Origin: DATKCN01 sp035513175
GTDB taxonomy: Bacteria > Chloroflexota > Chloroflexia > Thermomicrobiales > CFX8
Direction: 5' to 3'
Assembly (NCBI GenBank): GCA_035513175.1
Contig: DATKCN010000331.1
Location: 1 to 16,364 of the forward strand
DNA length: 16,364 bases
Positions 1-6,755 of this stretch are shown here, piece by piece. Under the pieces are notes generated by a model. It ran no database searches. It was not told the origin of the DNA and was given only the letters and a program-made list of their open reading frames with translations. The translations under genes were made by a program, and so were the position numbers. Numbering within the stretch: position 1 is the stretch's first letter; the number at the start of each line of letters is the position of its first letter.

Positions 1-917
1 AACTCCCGCTGGTTCCGCCCGACGTTGTGCAGCATCACCCCCGCCAGATCGAGCTCAAGGTCCCCCGCCAGCCAGTCGATGTGCTGCTGAGGGTCTGCTG
101 AAATCCGCACGCCAGCGTCCATGTCCTCGGGGCGCACGAACTTGGCAGCCGCCTCAAACTGGTGCGGCAGCCGCAGGTCGTCGAGCACCTTGCTGTCCTG
201 TGCCGTCGTTCGCCATTGGTTGAAGGCGCTCTCACGCGCCAGCTCCTCGCTCGTGTCCCACGACAGGTGAACCTGCATGTACACCGGCTTGCCCGCGCCG
301 CCGTTGCCGCGGAACGCGTCGATGACCTCTCGCTCCTTGCTATCCGGCTGGTTGATCGTGATGAGACCGTCCGCCCACTCCCCCATCCAGCTCGCGGTTT
401 CGACCGACAATGCCGCGCCGACGACCATTGGCGGCGCGTGCGGCAGCGTGTACAGCTTTGCTTCCTCAACAGTGACGCGGCCATCGTGGGTGACGAGCTC
501 GCCACGCCAGAGCGCGCGCATGACCTCAACGCATTCGCGAAGGCGCGCGTTGCGCTCCGCTTTGATCGGCCAGCGCTCGCCGGTAATGTGCTCGTTCATC
601 GCTTCGCCGCTGCCGACGGCGATCCAGAAGCGTCCGGGAAACATCTCGGACAACGTAGCGGCCGCCTGGGCGATGACGGCCGGGTGATAGCGATAGCCAG
701 GCGCGCTAACGACACCGAAGGGCAGTGTCGTGCGCGCCATCGCCGCCCCCAGCCACGACCAGGCGAAGCCCGATTCACCCTGCGCCTCGCTCCATGGCAT
801 GAAGTGGTCCGAACACATCGCCGCCGTAAAGCCAGATCGCTCAGCAAGCTGAACGTACTCCAGCAATTCGCTCGGCGGGAACTGCTCGTGCGAGGCGTGA
901 TAACCGATGAGTGTCAA
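1..917 (-). CDS. LLM-class flavin-dependent oxidoreductase, TIGR03885-like (3' end missing)
   Basis: The minus strand reads 305 codons in one frame and leaves the window before its stop. The protein begins MTLIGYHASHEQFPPSELLE and has the bacterial-luciferase-like TIM-barrel pattern: SDHF near residues 36-39, the FGVV segment near 67-70, HP at 78-79, GSGE at 102-105 and NEHITGERWP at 108-117. From memory this matches the probable non-F420 flavin oxidoreductase family TIGR03885, about 315-320 residues long, so only a short C-terminal piece should be missing. The start is taken as TTG (917-915), preceded by an AAGGGGGG Shine-Dalgarno (928-921); no ATG or GTG in this frame fits as well. It would transfer hydride using reduced flavin; the substrate is unknown. 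It is divergent from the hydrolase gene at 1149. The family call is firm, the cofactor is uncertain. Confidence 0.87.
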   Translation of the reverse strand, partial: MTLIGYHASHEQFPPSELLEYVQLAERSGFTAAMCSDHFMPWSEAQGESGFAWSWLGAAMARTTLPFGVVSAPGYRYHPAVIAQAAATLSEMFPGRFWIAVGSGEAMNEHITGERWPIKAERNARLRECVEVMRALWRGELVTHDGRVTVEEAKLYTLPHAPPMVVGAALSVETASWMGEWADGLITINQPDSKEREVIDAFRGNGGAGKPVYMQVHLSWDTSEELARESAFNQWRTTAQDSKVLDDLRLPHQFEAAAKFVRPEDMDAGVRISADPQQHIDWLAGDLELDLAGVMLHNVGRNQRE

Positions 918-945
918 TTGCCCCCCTTCGCTGGTCGCATCGATC

Positions 946-965
946 GCCGGACGTTGACGTCCGGC
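946..965. promoter_or_regulatory. Perfect 8-bp inverted repeat with 4-base loop in the divergent intergenic region
   Basis: GCCGGACG and CGTCCGGC flank the loop TTGA. The element lies 29 bases upstream of the TTG start of the left LLM gene, inside the 231-base divergent spacer 918-1148. It could be an operator or a leader hairpin. No regulator is encoded in the window, so its role is open. Confidence 0.4.
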
Positions 966-1065
966 ACAAGCACGAATGTGCAGGGTCTGTGCCAATGCCA
1001 GGCCGCGACGTTCTCCCCATCCGTTGTTGCAGGCGGGTTCGCGCACGTCCAACACCCAACCGAGG

Positions 1066-1094
1066 TTGACCCGACGCTCGATCCCGGCGAGAAT
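1066..1094 (+). promoter_or_regulatory. Candidate sigma-70-type promoter for the metallo-hydrolase gene
   Basis: TTGACC (1066-1071) and GAGAAT (1089-1094) are separated by 17 bases. Transcription would start near 1101, giving a leader of about 48 bases before the ATG at 1149. The -10 box is imperfect, so this is only the best-looking candidate in the 918-1148 spacer. I saw no clear minus-strand promoter there. Confidence 0.33.
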
Positions 1095-1148
1095 GCTTGG
1101 CGGTGAGCAGAATCCGGCAGGCCGTGTGTCGAGAACGAAGGAACACGT

Positions 1149-2054
1149 ATGTCACCCTCAGCCAGCGCCTATCTTTCCACCCGCAACGTTGGCGACACCG
1201 AGATGACGCTCATCCTCGAAGGCTCCGGTCCGTATCCGGTCGAGCTCAATGTTCCAGAAGAAGTCTGGCGGCCCGCCGTGCCCGACGCGGACGCTGACGC
1301 CAACATCACGCTCTACAGCGGCGGCGCGTTCCTGCGTCACGGCGCCGAGTCGATCGTCGTCGATCCGGGGCTGGACGATCCCGGCACGCCGACGTTCGAG
1401 GCCGCCAAAGGCGTCTTCAAGGGGTGGTCATTCACGCCGGGCTTTCAGGCTGGACTTTCGACGCTAGGAGTGAGTAACGACTCCGTCACACATGTCGTCG
1501 TCACCCACGCCCACTTTGATCACTGCCTCGGCGTCACCGTTGCCCAGAACGGCGGGCAGCTCCCCCGCTTCCCTAACGCGCGCGACCTGCTCGATCGAGC
1601 CGACTGGAATCTGCACTTCGAACCGGACGGCACGATGCGTCCGGTCGCTGCCAGCCCATTCAGCAGCGTCACAATTGAGATGCGCGAGCGGTTGCAGGTT
1701 ATCATGCAGGCCGGTTTGCTGGACCTGGTCGAGGGCGACGTCGAGGTCGTTCCCGGGCTTACGCTCGTGCCTACCCCCGGCGAGACACCCGGCCACCGGG
1801 CCATCCGCATCGAATCTGATGGCGCAAGCTGCTGGCACCTCGGTGACCTCGTCCACTATGCGGTTGAGTTCGAGCACATCGATTGGCTCACACCCACCCG
1901 TCGCGATGCCTCAGCGATAACGGCCTCGCGGAAGCGTGTCCTGCCACAGGTCGTTGCTGAGAACGCGCTCGTGACCTGGTCGCACGCAAAATTCCCCGGC
2001 TGGGGACGAATCATCGGCGCCGGGGGAGGCTACCGCTGGCGACCACTTGAGTAA
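1149..2054 (+). CDS. Metallo-beta-lactamase-fold hydrolase
   Basis: A 301-residue protein with the full metallo-beta-lactamase metal site: H120-x-H122-x-D124-H125 (THAHFDH), H216 in GETPGH, D233 in HLGDLVH and H279 in SHAKFPGWG. These residues bind two metal ions, usually zinc, and activate water for hydrolysis of thioesters, lactones, phosphodiesters or similar bonds. The length and layout fit the broad COG0491-type group; the substrate cannot be assigned. The N-terminal 55 residues precede the first core strand and include a Pro-rich segment. The start is ATG with GAAGGA 6 bases upstream. No signal peptide is visible, so it is probably cytoplasmic. It is followed by a 190-base spacer and may be its own transcription unit. 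Confidence 0.88.
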   Translation: MSPSASAYLSTRNVGDTEMTLILEGSGPYPVELNVPEEVWRPAVPDADADANITLYSGGAFLRHGAESIVVDPGLDDPGTPTFEAAKGVFKGWSFTPGFQAGLSTLGVSNDSVTHVVVTHAHFDHCLGVTVAQNGGQLPRFPNARDLLDRADWNLHFEPDGTMRPVAASPFSSVTIEMRERLQVIMQAGLLDLVEGDVEVVPGLTLVPTPGETPGHRAIRIESDGASCWHLGDLVHYAVEFEHIDWLTPTRRDASAITASRKRVLPQVVAENALVTWSHAKFPGWGRIIGAGGGYRWRPLE

Positions 2055-2071
2055 TTGTGCGACATGCGAAC

Positions 2072-2094
2072 GGCTGGGAGACGCGCTCCCGGCC
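2072..2094 (+). terminator. Terminator-like hairpin after the metallo-hydrolase gene
   Basis: GGCTGGGAG pairs with CTCCCGGCC (9 bp with one G-U) around the loop ACGCG, 18 bases after the stop codon. There is no T-tract after it, so intrinsic termination is doubtful and it may act only as a 3'-end stabiliser. Confidence 0.35.
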
Positions 2095-2102
2095 AGTGCC
2101 AC

Positions 2103-2127
2103 CTTCCCAAACTACAACGGTGGGAAG
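2103..2127. promoter_or_regulatory. Inverted repeat upstream of the cupin gene (possible operator)
   Basis: CTTCCCA and TGGGAAG form a perfect 7-bp inverted repeat with an 11-base centre. It lies 117 bases before the cupin start in the 2055-2244 spacer. It could be an operator or a second 3' hairpin of the preceding gene. I found no convincing -35/-10 pair beside it. Confidence 0.28.
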
Positions 2128-2244
2128 TCGGCGCCCGAATCTAGCGACTTGTGACGCGCGTTCAGTTTGGGAGCGGCGGCTCATCTCGATCGGATCGTAG
2201 ACTGCGCACCGCGCAGGACCTGAGCCTAGGAAGTCGAGCGAGCG

Positions 2245-2598
2245 ATGAAGTACTTTCGCATTTACGCCGATTCAGACGGTGAAACCCACTTTGAGGACCT
2301 CGAGATCAACCTCGGCGAGTCCTCCGGCCAATCGAGTCTCTCGTCGCTGATCCCGGCAACAGGCGTCATTTTCCGCCGCAGCCCCTCCGATCAGTTCATC
2401 GACTGGCATCCCGCGCCACGCAGGCAGTTCGTCATCACCCTCTCCGGTGAGGCCGAGGTGGAGGCCAGCGACGGCGAAGTGCGCCGGATCGGCCCCGGCT
2501 CGATCATGCTGGCGGAGGACACGAGCGGCAAGGGACACATTACGCGCGGCGTCGGCGATGTCGAGCGACTCTCGATCTTCATCCCGCTGCCCGACTGA
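2245..2598 (+). CDS. Small single-domain cupin protein
   Basis: A 117-residue protein whose centre follows the cupin pattern: WHPAPRRQFVITLSGEAEVE (54-73), then RRIGPGSIMLAEDTSGKGH (80-98). These are the two conserved cupin boxes of a beta-barrel. H55 and H98 are possible metal ligands, but the classical H-x-H-x(3,4)-E site is not complete, so a metal-dependent enzyme activity is uncertain. The length fits stand-alone cupin_2-type proteins. The start is ATG with an AGGAAG at a rather long spacing (2228-2233). The next gene begins 9 bases after its stop, so the two are probably co-transcribed and may act on one small molecule. The function is unknown. Confidence 0.78.
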   Translation: MKYFRIYADSDGETHFEDLEINLGESSGQSSLSSLIPATGVIFRRSPSDQFIDWHPAPRRQFVITLSGEAEVEASDGEVRRIGPGSIMLAEDTSGKGHITRGVGDVERLSIFIPLPD

Positions 2599-2607
2599 GG
2601 CGCACGA

Positions 2608-3246
2608 ATGACCGGTCACAACCCGCCGTACTTCGCCCGCATCATCTCCCTGAAGACCAATCCGGAAGATCTCGACACGCTGCTTACGATCTATCGCACG
2701 TCGTCGATGCCGATGGTGGCCGGCCTTCCGGGGCTGGTCCTGGTCGCGGGCGTCGCCAGTCGCCGGACAGGTCAGGCATCATCGATAACTGTTTGGGAAA
2801 CCGCCGAGGACCGTGAGCGAGGAGGGATCAACGCGGAGTCCGCCGACAATCTCAGCCTGTACGCGCCGCTGATGGTCGGCTCGTACGTGCGCGACGCGTA
2901 TGACGTGCCCGTCTGCGATCTGCGGCTCGGTTCGACACGCGGGTTCGGCGTACTGCTGGGTCGCACGATGACCGAGGACATCGAGCCTCCGCACTGGGAC
3001 GCGGCGACAAAGGCGCTCCAACAGATGGCGCGATCGCTGTCAACGGCCGAAGCAGACGGCTATGGCGTCATGGTCTTCGAAAGCCGCGCCCTTTCGCGCG
3101 CGGTGCTGATCGAGCTGGCCACCTCGCGAGGCGTGCTGGAAGCCCAGGCGCCCGCCACTCGCGCGCATCGCAGCGCCGCCCGCGCCGCGCGCCACCTGCG
3201 CAGACCTGCGACAACTGAAGCCTTCGATGTCATCGACCTCGCCTGA
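2608..3246 (+). CDS. Hypothetical protein, possible double dimeric alpha/beta-barrel (ABM-like)
   Basis: A 212-residue protein with two halves of similar layout. Residues 8-95 open with FARIISLKTNPEDLDTLL and contain the PGLVLVAG and SITVWET strands. Residues 111-175 contain GFGVLLGRTM and YGVMVFESRA. This strand-helix pattern resembles ferredoxin-like stress/antibiotic-biosynthesis-monooxygenase (ABM) domains, which often act as small oxygenases or binding proteins. That is a fold-level guess. The last 35 residues are rich in Ala and Arg and look disordered. The start is ATG after GAGGCG, 9 bases behind the cupin stop. No catalytic residues can be assigned. Confidence 0.6.
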   Translation: MTGHNPPYFARIISLKTNPEDLDTLLTIYRTSSMPMVAGLPGLVLVAGVASRRTGQASSITVWETAEDRERGGINAESADNLSLYAPLMVGSYVRDAYDVPVCDLRLGSTRGFGVLLGRTMTEDIEPPHWDAATKALQQMARSLSTAEADGYGVMVFESRALSRAVLIELATSRGVLEAQAPATRAHRSAARAARHLRRPATTEAFDVIDLA

Positions 3247-3326
3247 AGCCCCGCAGAGGGCCCGCGCCTCCGCTCCTGGCCGCGACCCTCACGTTCGCGA
3301 TAGTCCCGAATTGTGACTCAGACCCA

Positions 3327-3355
3327 TTGACAAGATAGAACAAATGTTCTATATT
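3327..3355 (+). promoter_or_regulatory. Strong sigma-70-type promoter with embedded operator
   Basis: A consensus -35 TTGACA (3327-3332) is followed after exactly 17 bases by TATATT (3350-3355), one base off the consensus -10 TATAAT. In this GC-rich background an AT-rich promoter of this quality stands out. The predicted start is near 3362, about 396 bases before the first downstream coding start. An 18-base palindrome fills the spacer and overlaps the -10, so a bound repressor would occlude RNA polymerase. Confidence 0.75.
3335..3352. promoter_or_regulatory. Palindromic operator of SOS-box type (LexA-like)
   Basis: ATAGAACAAATGTTCTAT is a 7-4-7 perfect inverted repeat with core GAAC-N4-GTTC. 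That core is the LexA-binding motif of Gram-positive bacteria, consensus CGAAC-N4-GTTCG; here the outer C/G pair is A/T. It overlaps the promoter spacer and the -10. A TetR-family operator controlling acyl-CoA genes is the main alternative. No repressor gene is present in the window. Confidence 0.55.
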
Positions 3356-3372
3356 GAGTGCGTGCTTCCATG

Positions 3373-3402
3373 GCGCAGCTCTACGCGCTTGCGTAGCTGT
3401 GC
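3373..3402 (+). other. Leader hairpin downstream of the operator promoter
   Basis: CTACGC pairs with GCGTAG around the loop GCTT. After a two-base bulge (3379-3380) the stem continues for six more pairs, one of them G-U. It starts about 11 bases after the predicted transcription start. There is no T-run, so it is not a clear attenuator; it may stabilise the 5' end. Confidence 0.35.
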
Positions 3403-3579
3403 CCCACGGAACTCGCTGCCCGCAATGCTCCCCGCATTGTGCGACCCGGCCGGGAACGTTTCCGGCCCCAAAAGTCCCCGGGCGACCGTGCCCTGGCGCT
3501 AAATACGATCATTCCGGCGCGCCTCGCCGGATCGAGTCGCGCGCCCTCCACTACTCGTCGCGTAAGTCCAAATCTGACC

Positions 3580-3609
3580 TTGACACCCACGCCGTTTTCA
3601 CGGTAGCGT
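3580..3609 (+). promoter_or_regulatory. Candidate promoter for the acyl-CoA dehydrogenase operon
   Basis: TTGACA (3580-3585) and TAGCGT (3604-3609) are separated by 18 bases. The predicted start near 3616 gives a leader of roughly 142 bases before the ATG at 3758. The -10 is GC-shifted, as is often seen in high-GC genomes. It is nearer the operon than the operator-bearing promoter and could be its housekeeping promoter. Confidence 0.42.
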
Positions 3610-3757
3610 GCGCCGCGCACGAAGACGACGTGTCGGGGCATACTGAGGAGGCACGGGCAGGAGCAAGCTGGGCGGTTGGAAGACACGCTGACCGGCCGGC
3701 ACGACACCATCAGGCCGTTCCGTCATCTCGGTCGAATCGAACAGAGGAGTGCTCAGC

Positions 3758-5002
3758 ATGGACCTCAACTACACCGCGGAAGACAAGGCCTACCGCCAGC
3801 AGGTCAGGCAGTGGCTGGAGACGAATCTCCCCACAGAGCCGATCACGACGCTCGAGCAGCGCAGGGCCTGGCACAGCAAGCTGTACGAGGCCGGCTATAT
3901 CGGCATGGGCTGGCCGAGGGCCTACGGCGGTCAGGAAGCGCGGCCGATGGAACAGGCCATCGTCGGCGAGGAGATGGCCCGCATCAACGCGCCGGCCGGC
4001 GTCGGCGGGCTCGGCATCTCGATCGTCGGCCCGACCATCATCCACCACGGCACAGAGGAGCAGAGGCAGCGCTACGTCAAGAACATCCTCACCGGAGAAG
4101 AGATCTGGTGCCAGCTCTACTCCGAGCCAAACTCCGGCTCCGACCTCGCCAGCCTGCAATGCCGCGCCGACATCGACGGCGACGAGTTCGTCATCAACGG
4201 CCAGAAGATCTGGACCAGCGGCGCGCATCACTCCGACTGGGGTCTGATGCTGGCCCGCACCGACCGCAACGCATCCAAGCATCAGGGCATCTCCTGCATC
4301 CTGATAGACATGCGGCAGGCGGGCGTCGAGGTGCGACCGTTGAAACAGATCAGCGGCAGCAGCGAGTTTTCCGAGGTTTTCTTCTCTAACGTGCGCGTCC
4401 CGGCCGACAACCTGATCGGCGAGCTGAACGCGGGCTGGCACATCGCCCAGACAACGCTCGGCTATGAGCGGGGCGGCAACACGCTCAGCCGGGTCTCGCG
4501 CCTGCAGGAGCAGTACGCGCGCCTGCTGGCGGTCGCTAACACGCTGCGTCAAGATGGCACGCGGGCGGTCGACAAGCCGCTGACCCGCCAGCGCCTCGGC
4601 CAGATCTACGCCGAGATCGAGGTGCTGCGCTATGCGTCGCTGCGCATTCTGAGCCGCCTCGAAAAGGGTCTACGGCCCGGACCGGAAGCCTCGATAGCCA
4701 AGCTGCACTACTCCGAGCTGGACAAGCGGCTGCAGGAGATCATCCTCGACATCCTTGGCCCGTACGGCCAGCAGCTAGACGGCATCCCCGGCGACCTCGC
4801 CTACCACGGCAGCAGCGGCGGTGGCGTCGAGACCGATGGCAGCTGGTCCTACCCGTTCATCTGGTCGCGGGCCGGGACGATCTACGCGGGCTCGTCCGAG
4901 ATTCAGAAGAACATCCTGGGCGAGCGCGTACTCGGCCTGCCGAAGGAAGTCCGCGCCGACCGCATGCCGGCGCCGGAGAAGGCGGCAGCGGCGTCGGATT
5001 AG
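3758..5002 (+). CDS. Acyl-CoA dehydrogenase family protein, subunit carrying the catalytic glutamate
   Basis: A 414-residue protein of the flavin-dependent acyl-CoA dehydrogenase family, which introduces the alpha,beta double bond into an acyl-CoA. Visible are the family signature LYSEPNSGSDL (120-130), the NGQKIWTSGAHHSDWGL core (148-164) and TIYAGSSEIQKNILGERVLG (374-393). E237 in LGYERG aligns with the helix-G catalytic base of isovaleryl-CoA dehydrogenase and the FadE26-type subunits; the alternative MCAD-type position (IYxG) is Ala377. The usual RxxFGxxI..Q and HGGxGY FAD-contact motifs are degenerate (RQRLGQIYAE, LGPYGQQ), so it probably needs the partner encoded next. The ATG at 3758 is preferred over a GTG at 3749 because AGAGGAG (3743-3749) sits 8 bases before it. 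This is the first gene of the operon. Confidence 0.9.
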   Translation: MDLNYTAEDKAYRQQVRQWLETNLPTEPITTLEQRRAWHSKLYEAGYIGMGWPRAYGGQEARPMEQAIVGEEMARINAPAGVGGLGISIVGPTIIHHGTEEQRQRYVKNILTGEEIWCQLYSEPNSGSDLASLQCRADIDGDEFVINGQKIWTSGAHHSDWGLMLARTDRNASKHQGISCILIDMRQAGVEVRPLKQISGSSEFSEVFFSNVRVPADNLIGELNAGWHIAQTTLGYERGGNTLSRVSRLQEQYARLLAVANTLRQDGTRAVDKPLTRQRLGQIYAEIEVLRYASLRILSRLEKGLRPGPEASIAKLHYSELDKRLQEIILDILGPYGQQLDGIPGDLAYHGSSGGGVETDGSWSYPFIWSRAGTIYAGSSEIQKNILGERVLGLPKEVRADRMPAPEKAAAASD

Positions 5003-5008
5003 CGCTGT

Positions 5009-5070
5009 CGTAACGCGTAACGCGTGGACGACCTCATCGACGCGTTACACGTTACGCGTTACACGTTACG
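5009..5070. repeat. Inverted arrays of a 7-base repeat (CGTAACG x2 / CGTTACR x4)
   Basis: Two tandem CGTAACG units (5009-5022) are followed, after 20 bases, by four exact tandem heptamers alternating CGTTACA and CGTTACG (5043-5070). The two arrays are reverse complements, so the RNA can form a hairpin between the two dehydrogenase genes. The downstream ribosome binding site (CAGGAG) lies just outside the array. Confidence 0.85.
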
Positions 5071-5087
5071 GCCAACAGGAGACAACA

Positions 5088-6236
5088 ATGGACTTCGACT
5101 TCTCTGAAGATCAGGTCACGCTCAGGAACCTCGTGCGCGAGTTCCTGACCGAGCAGGCGCCGGTGAGCCACGTGCGGGCGATGATGGAGGACGCCACGGG
5201 CTACGCTCGCGACACATACCGCGAGTTCGTCCGGCTCGGCATCACGCCGTTCCCGGAACAGTACGGCGGCGGCGGGCTTGGCATGGTCGAGCAGGCCATC
5301 ATTCTGGAGGAGATGGGCCGCATCCCTTACCCCGGCCCGTACTTCGCGACGATCATGGCCGGCGCGGCCATCATGCACTCCAGTGACGAGAACGCCGCCG
5401 CGCGCTATATCCCCGACGTCAGCGCGGGCGATCTGACGCTGACCGTCGCGTTCCTGGAGGATTCGCTGGGCTGGGGACCGGACACGATCGGCCTGCCAGC
5501 CGGGAAGACTGGCGACGGCTACGTCCTCAATGGAACGAAGCGCTTCGTCGCGTTCGGCCACACCGCTGATGTCATTCTGGTCGCGGCACGCACCGGCGAC
5601 TCCGGCGCTGACGGCGTGTCGCTGATCGCCGTCCCGCGCGACACGGCGGGCCTGTCGATCGAGACGAACACCATGCTCGACATGACCTCCAAGGTCGCGA
5701 CCCTGACGTTCGACGACGTGACCGTCCCTGCTGAAAACCTCATCGGCGCCGAGGGCGGAGCCTGGCCGGCGCTGGAGATGATGCTACGCTACGCGGCGGT
5801 CGGGGCCAGCGCGGAGATGCTCGGCGCGTCCCGCACATCGCTGGAGATGTCGGTCGACTACGCCAAGGTGCGCAAGCAGTTCGGGCAGTTCATCGGGCAG
5901 TTCCAGGCGGTAAAGCACATGCTGGCCGAGATGCTGGAGCTGGTCGAGAACGCCCACGCCGCCGTCTACTACGCCGCCTGGGCCATCGACGCCGACGCGC
6001 CAGACGCCGCCATGGCGGCCTCGGTCGCCAAATCGACCGTCAACGTGGCTGCCCGTGAGGTGTGCGGCAATGCGATCCAGGTGCACGGAGGCATCGGCTA
6101 TACCTGGGAGTACGACCTGCACCTCTATTTCAAGCGCGCCAAGCACCTGGAGCCGTTGTATGGCGACACCGATTTTCACCGCGAGCGTGTGCTCCAGGAG
6201 GTTCTGGCAGGTCACGTGGCGGGCGCAGCCGTCTGA
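5088..6236 (+). CDS. Acyl-CoA dehydrogenase family protein, FAD-contact subunit lacking the catalytic base
   Basis: A 382-residue protein beginning MDFDFSEDQVTLRNLVREFL, the standard N-terminal helix of acyl-CoA dehydrogenases. It keeps the FAD/dimer-contact motifs its neighbour lacks: RKQFGQFIGQFQAVKH and QVHGGIGYTWEYDLHLYF. The helix-G catalytic glutamate position reads LRYAAVGAS, with Ala, and the MCAD-type position reads LYGDTD, with Gly, so it has neither known base. This is the pattern of the non-catalytic partner in mycobacterial FadE alpha2-beta2 heterotetramers such as FadE26-FadE27 and FadE28-FadE29. The start is ATG with CAGGAG 6 bases before it; an in-frame extension to 4821 overlaps the previous gene and is rejected. 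The gap from the partner gene is 85 bases, and the MaoC gene follows after 24. Confidence 0.9.
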   Translation: MDFDFSEDQVTLRNLVREFLTEQAPVSHVRAMMEDATGYARDTYREFVRLGITPFPEQYGGGGLGMVEQAIILEEMGRIPYPGPYFATIMAGAAIMHSSDENAAARYIPDVSAGDLTLTVAFLEDSLGWGPDTIGLPAGKTGDGYVLNGTKRFVAFGHTADVILVAARTGDSGADGVSLIAVPRDTAGLSIETNTMLDMTSKVATLTFDDVTVPAENLIGAEGGAWPALEMMLRYAAVGASAEMLGASRTSLEMSVDYAKVRKQFGQFIGQFQAVKHMLAEMLELVENAHAAVYYAAWAIDADAPDAAMAASVAKSTVNVAAREVCGNAIQVHGGIGYTWEYDLHLYFKRAKHLEPLYGDTDFHRERVLQEVLAGHVAGAAV

Positions 6237-6260
6237 CAGTGCCAGCGAGGGAGGTCACAA

Positions 6261-6749
6261 ATGAGCGACACCGCAACCAGCCCCGACAGGGTCGTCACGA
6301 CGGTCGATGAGTTGAGGGAGCTGATCGGTCAGGAAGTCGGCGTCAGCGATTGGCTGGAGATCACTCAGGAGCGCGTCAACGCGTTTGCCGACGCCACCGG
6401 CGATCACCAGTACATCCATATCGATCCGGTGCGGGCGAAGGACACCTTCTTCGGCGGCACGATCGCGCATGGATTCCTGACCCTGTCGCTGCTGCCGTAT
6501 CTCGGCTCGACACGCCAGGGGGTCAAGATCGATCTGGGCGGCAGGATGGGCGTAAATTACGGCCTGAACCGCGTGCGTTTTACTGCGCCGGTGCCGGTCG
6601 GCAAGCGCATCCGCTCGCGGCACAAGCTGCTGAACGTCGAATCGATCGGTGAACACGCGGTCCAGACAACCTACGAAGTCACAGTCGAGGTCGAAGGCCA
6701 GGACAAGCCCGCCTGCATCGCCGAAACACTCGGCCGCACTTACTTCTAG
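6261..6749 (+). CDS. MaoC-like (R)-specific enoyl-CoA hydratase, single hot-dog domain
   Basis: A 162-residue single hot-dog domain. DATGDHQYIHIDPVRAK (44-60) matches the hydratase-2 motif, with D48 and H53 as the catalytic pair, followed by FFGGTIAHGFLTLSLLPYL, typical of MaoC/NodN-type dehydratases. It would add water to a trans-2-enoyl-CoA to give the (R)-3-hydroxyacyl-CoA, which suits an MFE-2-type SDR for the next step. The length is normal for a stand-alone homodimeric MaoC protein; there is no fused second domain. The start is ATG after GGGAGGT, 24 bases behind the second dehydrogenase gene, so coupled expression is likely. An MaoC protein with a dehydratase role on a bound acyl-ACP cannot be excluded. 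Confidence 0.9.
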   Translation: MSDTATSPDRVVTTVDELRELIGQEVGVSDWLEITQERVNAFADATGDHQYIHIDPVRAKDTFFGGTIAHGFLTLSLLPYLGSTRQGVKIDLGGRMGVNYGLNRVRFTAPVPVGKRIRSRHKLLNVESIGEHAVQTTYEVTVEVEGQDKPACIAETLGRTYF

Positions 6750-6755
6750 TGATTG

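Larger units (their letters stand above)
3247..3757. other. 511-base gene-free region with two candidate promoters
   Basis: No open frame here looks like a protein; the one long plus-strand frame starting at 3354 is Arg/Ser/Pro-rich and runs antiphase through the next gene. The region holds a strong promoter with a palindromic operator (3327-3355), a leader hairpin (3373-3402), a second promoter-like pair (3580-3609) and a GAGGAGG-type sequence near 3645-3651 not followed by a start codon. I saw no tRNA or recognisable riboswitch. Parts may be the remains of a lost gene. Confidence 0.6.

Noticed and set aside
162..1106. A 314-codon plus-strand frame
   Set aside because: It is antisense to the left LLM gene, is Arg-rich and has no recognisable motif.
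3335..3352. Reading the AGAACA/TGTTCT palindrome as a steroid-receptor-type response element
   Set aside because: The half-site resemblance is coincidental: the spacer is two bases instead of three and such receptors do not exist in bacteria. It should not be used as support for steroid regulation.
3354..4247. A 297-codon plus-strand frame beginning at the operator promoter
   Set aside because: It starts with TTG inside the -10 region, is Arg/Ser/Thr/Pro-rich and overlaps the first dehydrogenase gene out of phase for 490 bases. No motif was seen.
3710..4552. A 280-codon minus-strand frame
   Set aside because: It is a shadow of the first acyl-CoA dehydrogenase gene; composition is Val/Asp/Arg/Ala without domain features.
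5009..5070. The heptamer arrays as a CRISPR array
   Set aside because: The repeats are 7 bases, contiguous and without unique spacers of constant length; no cas gene is present.
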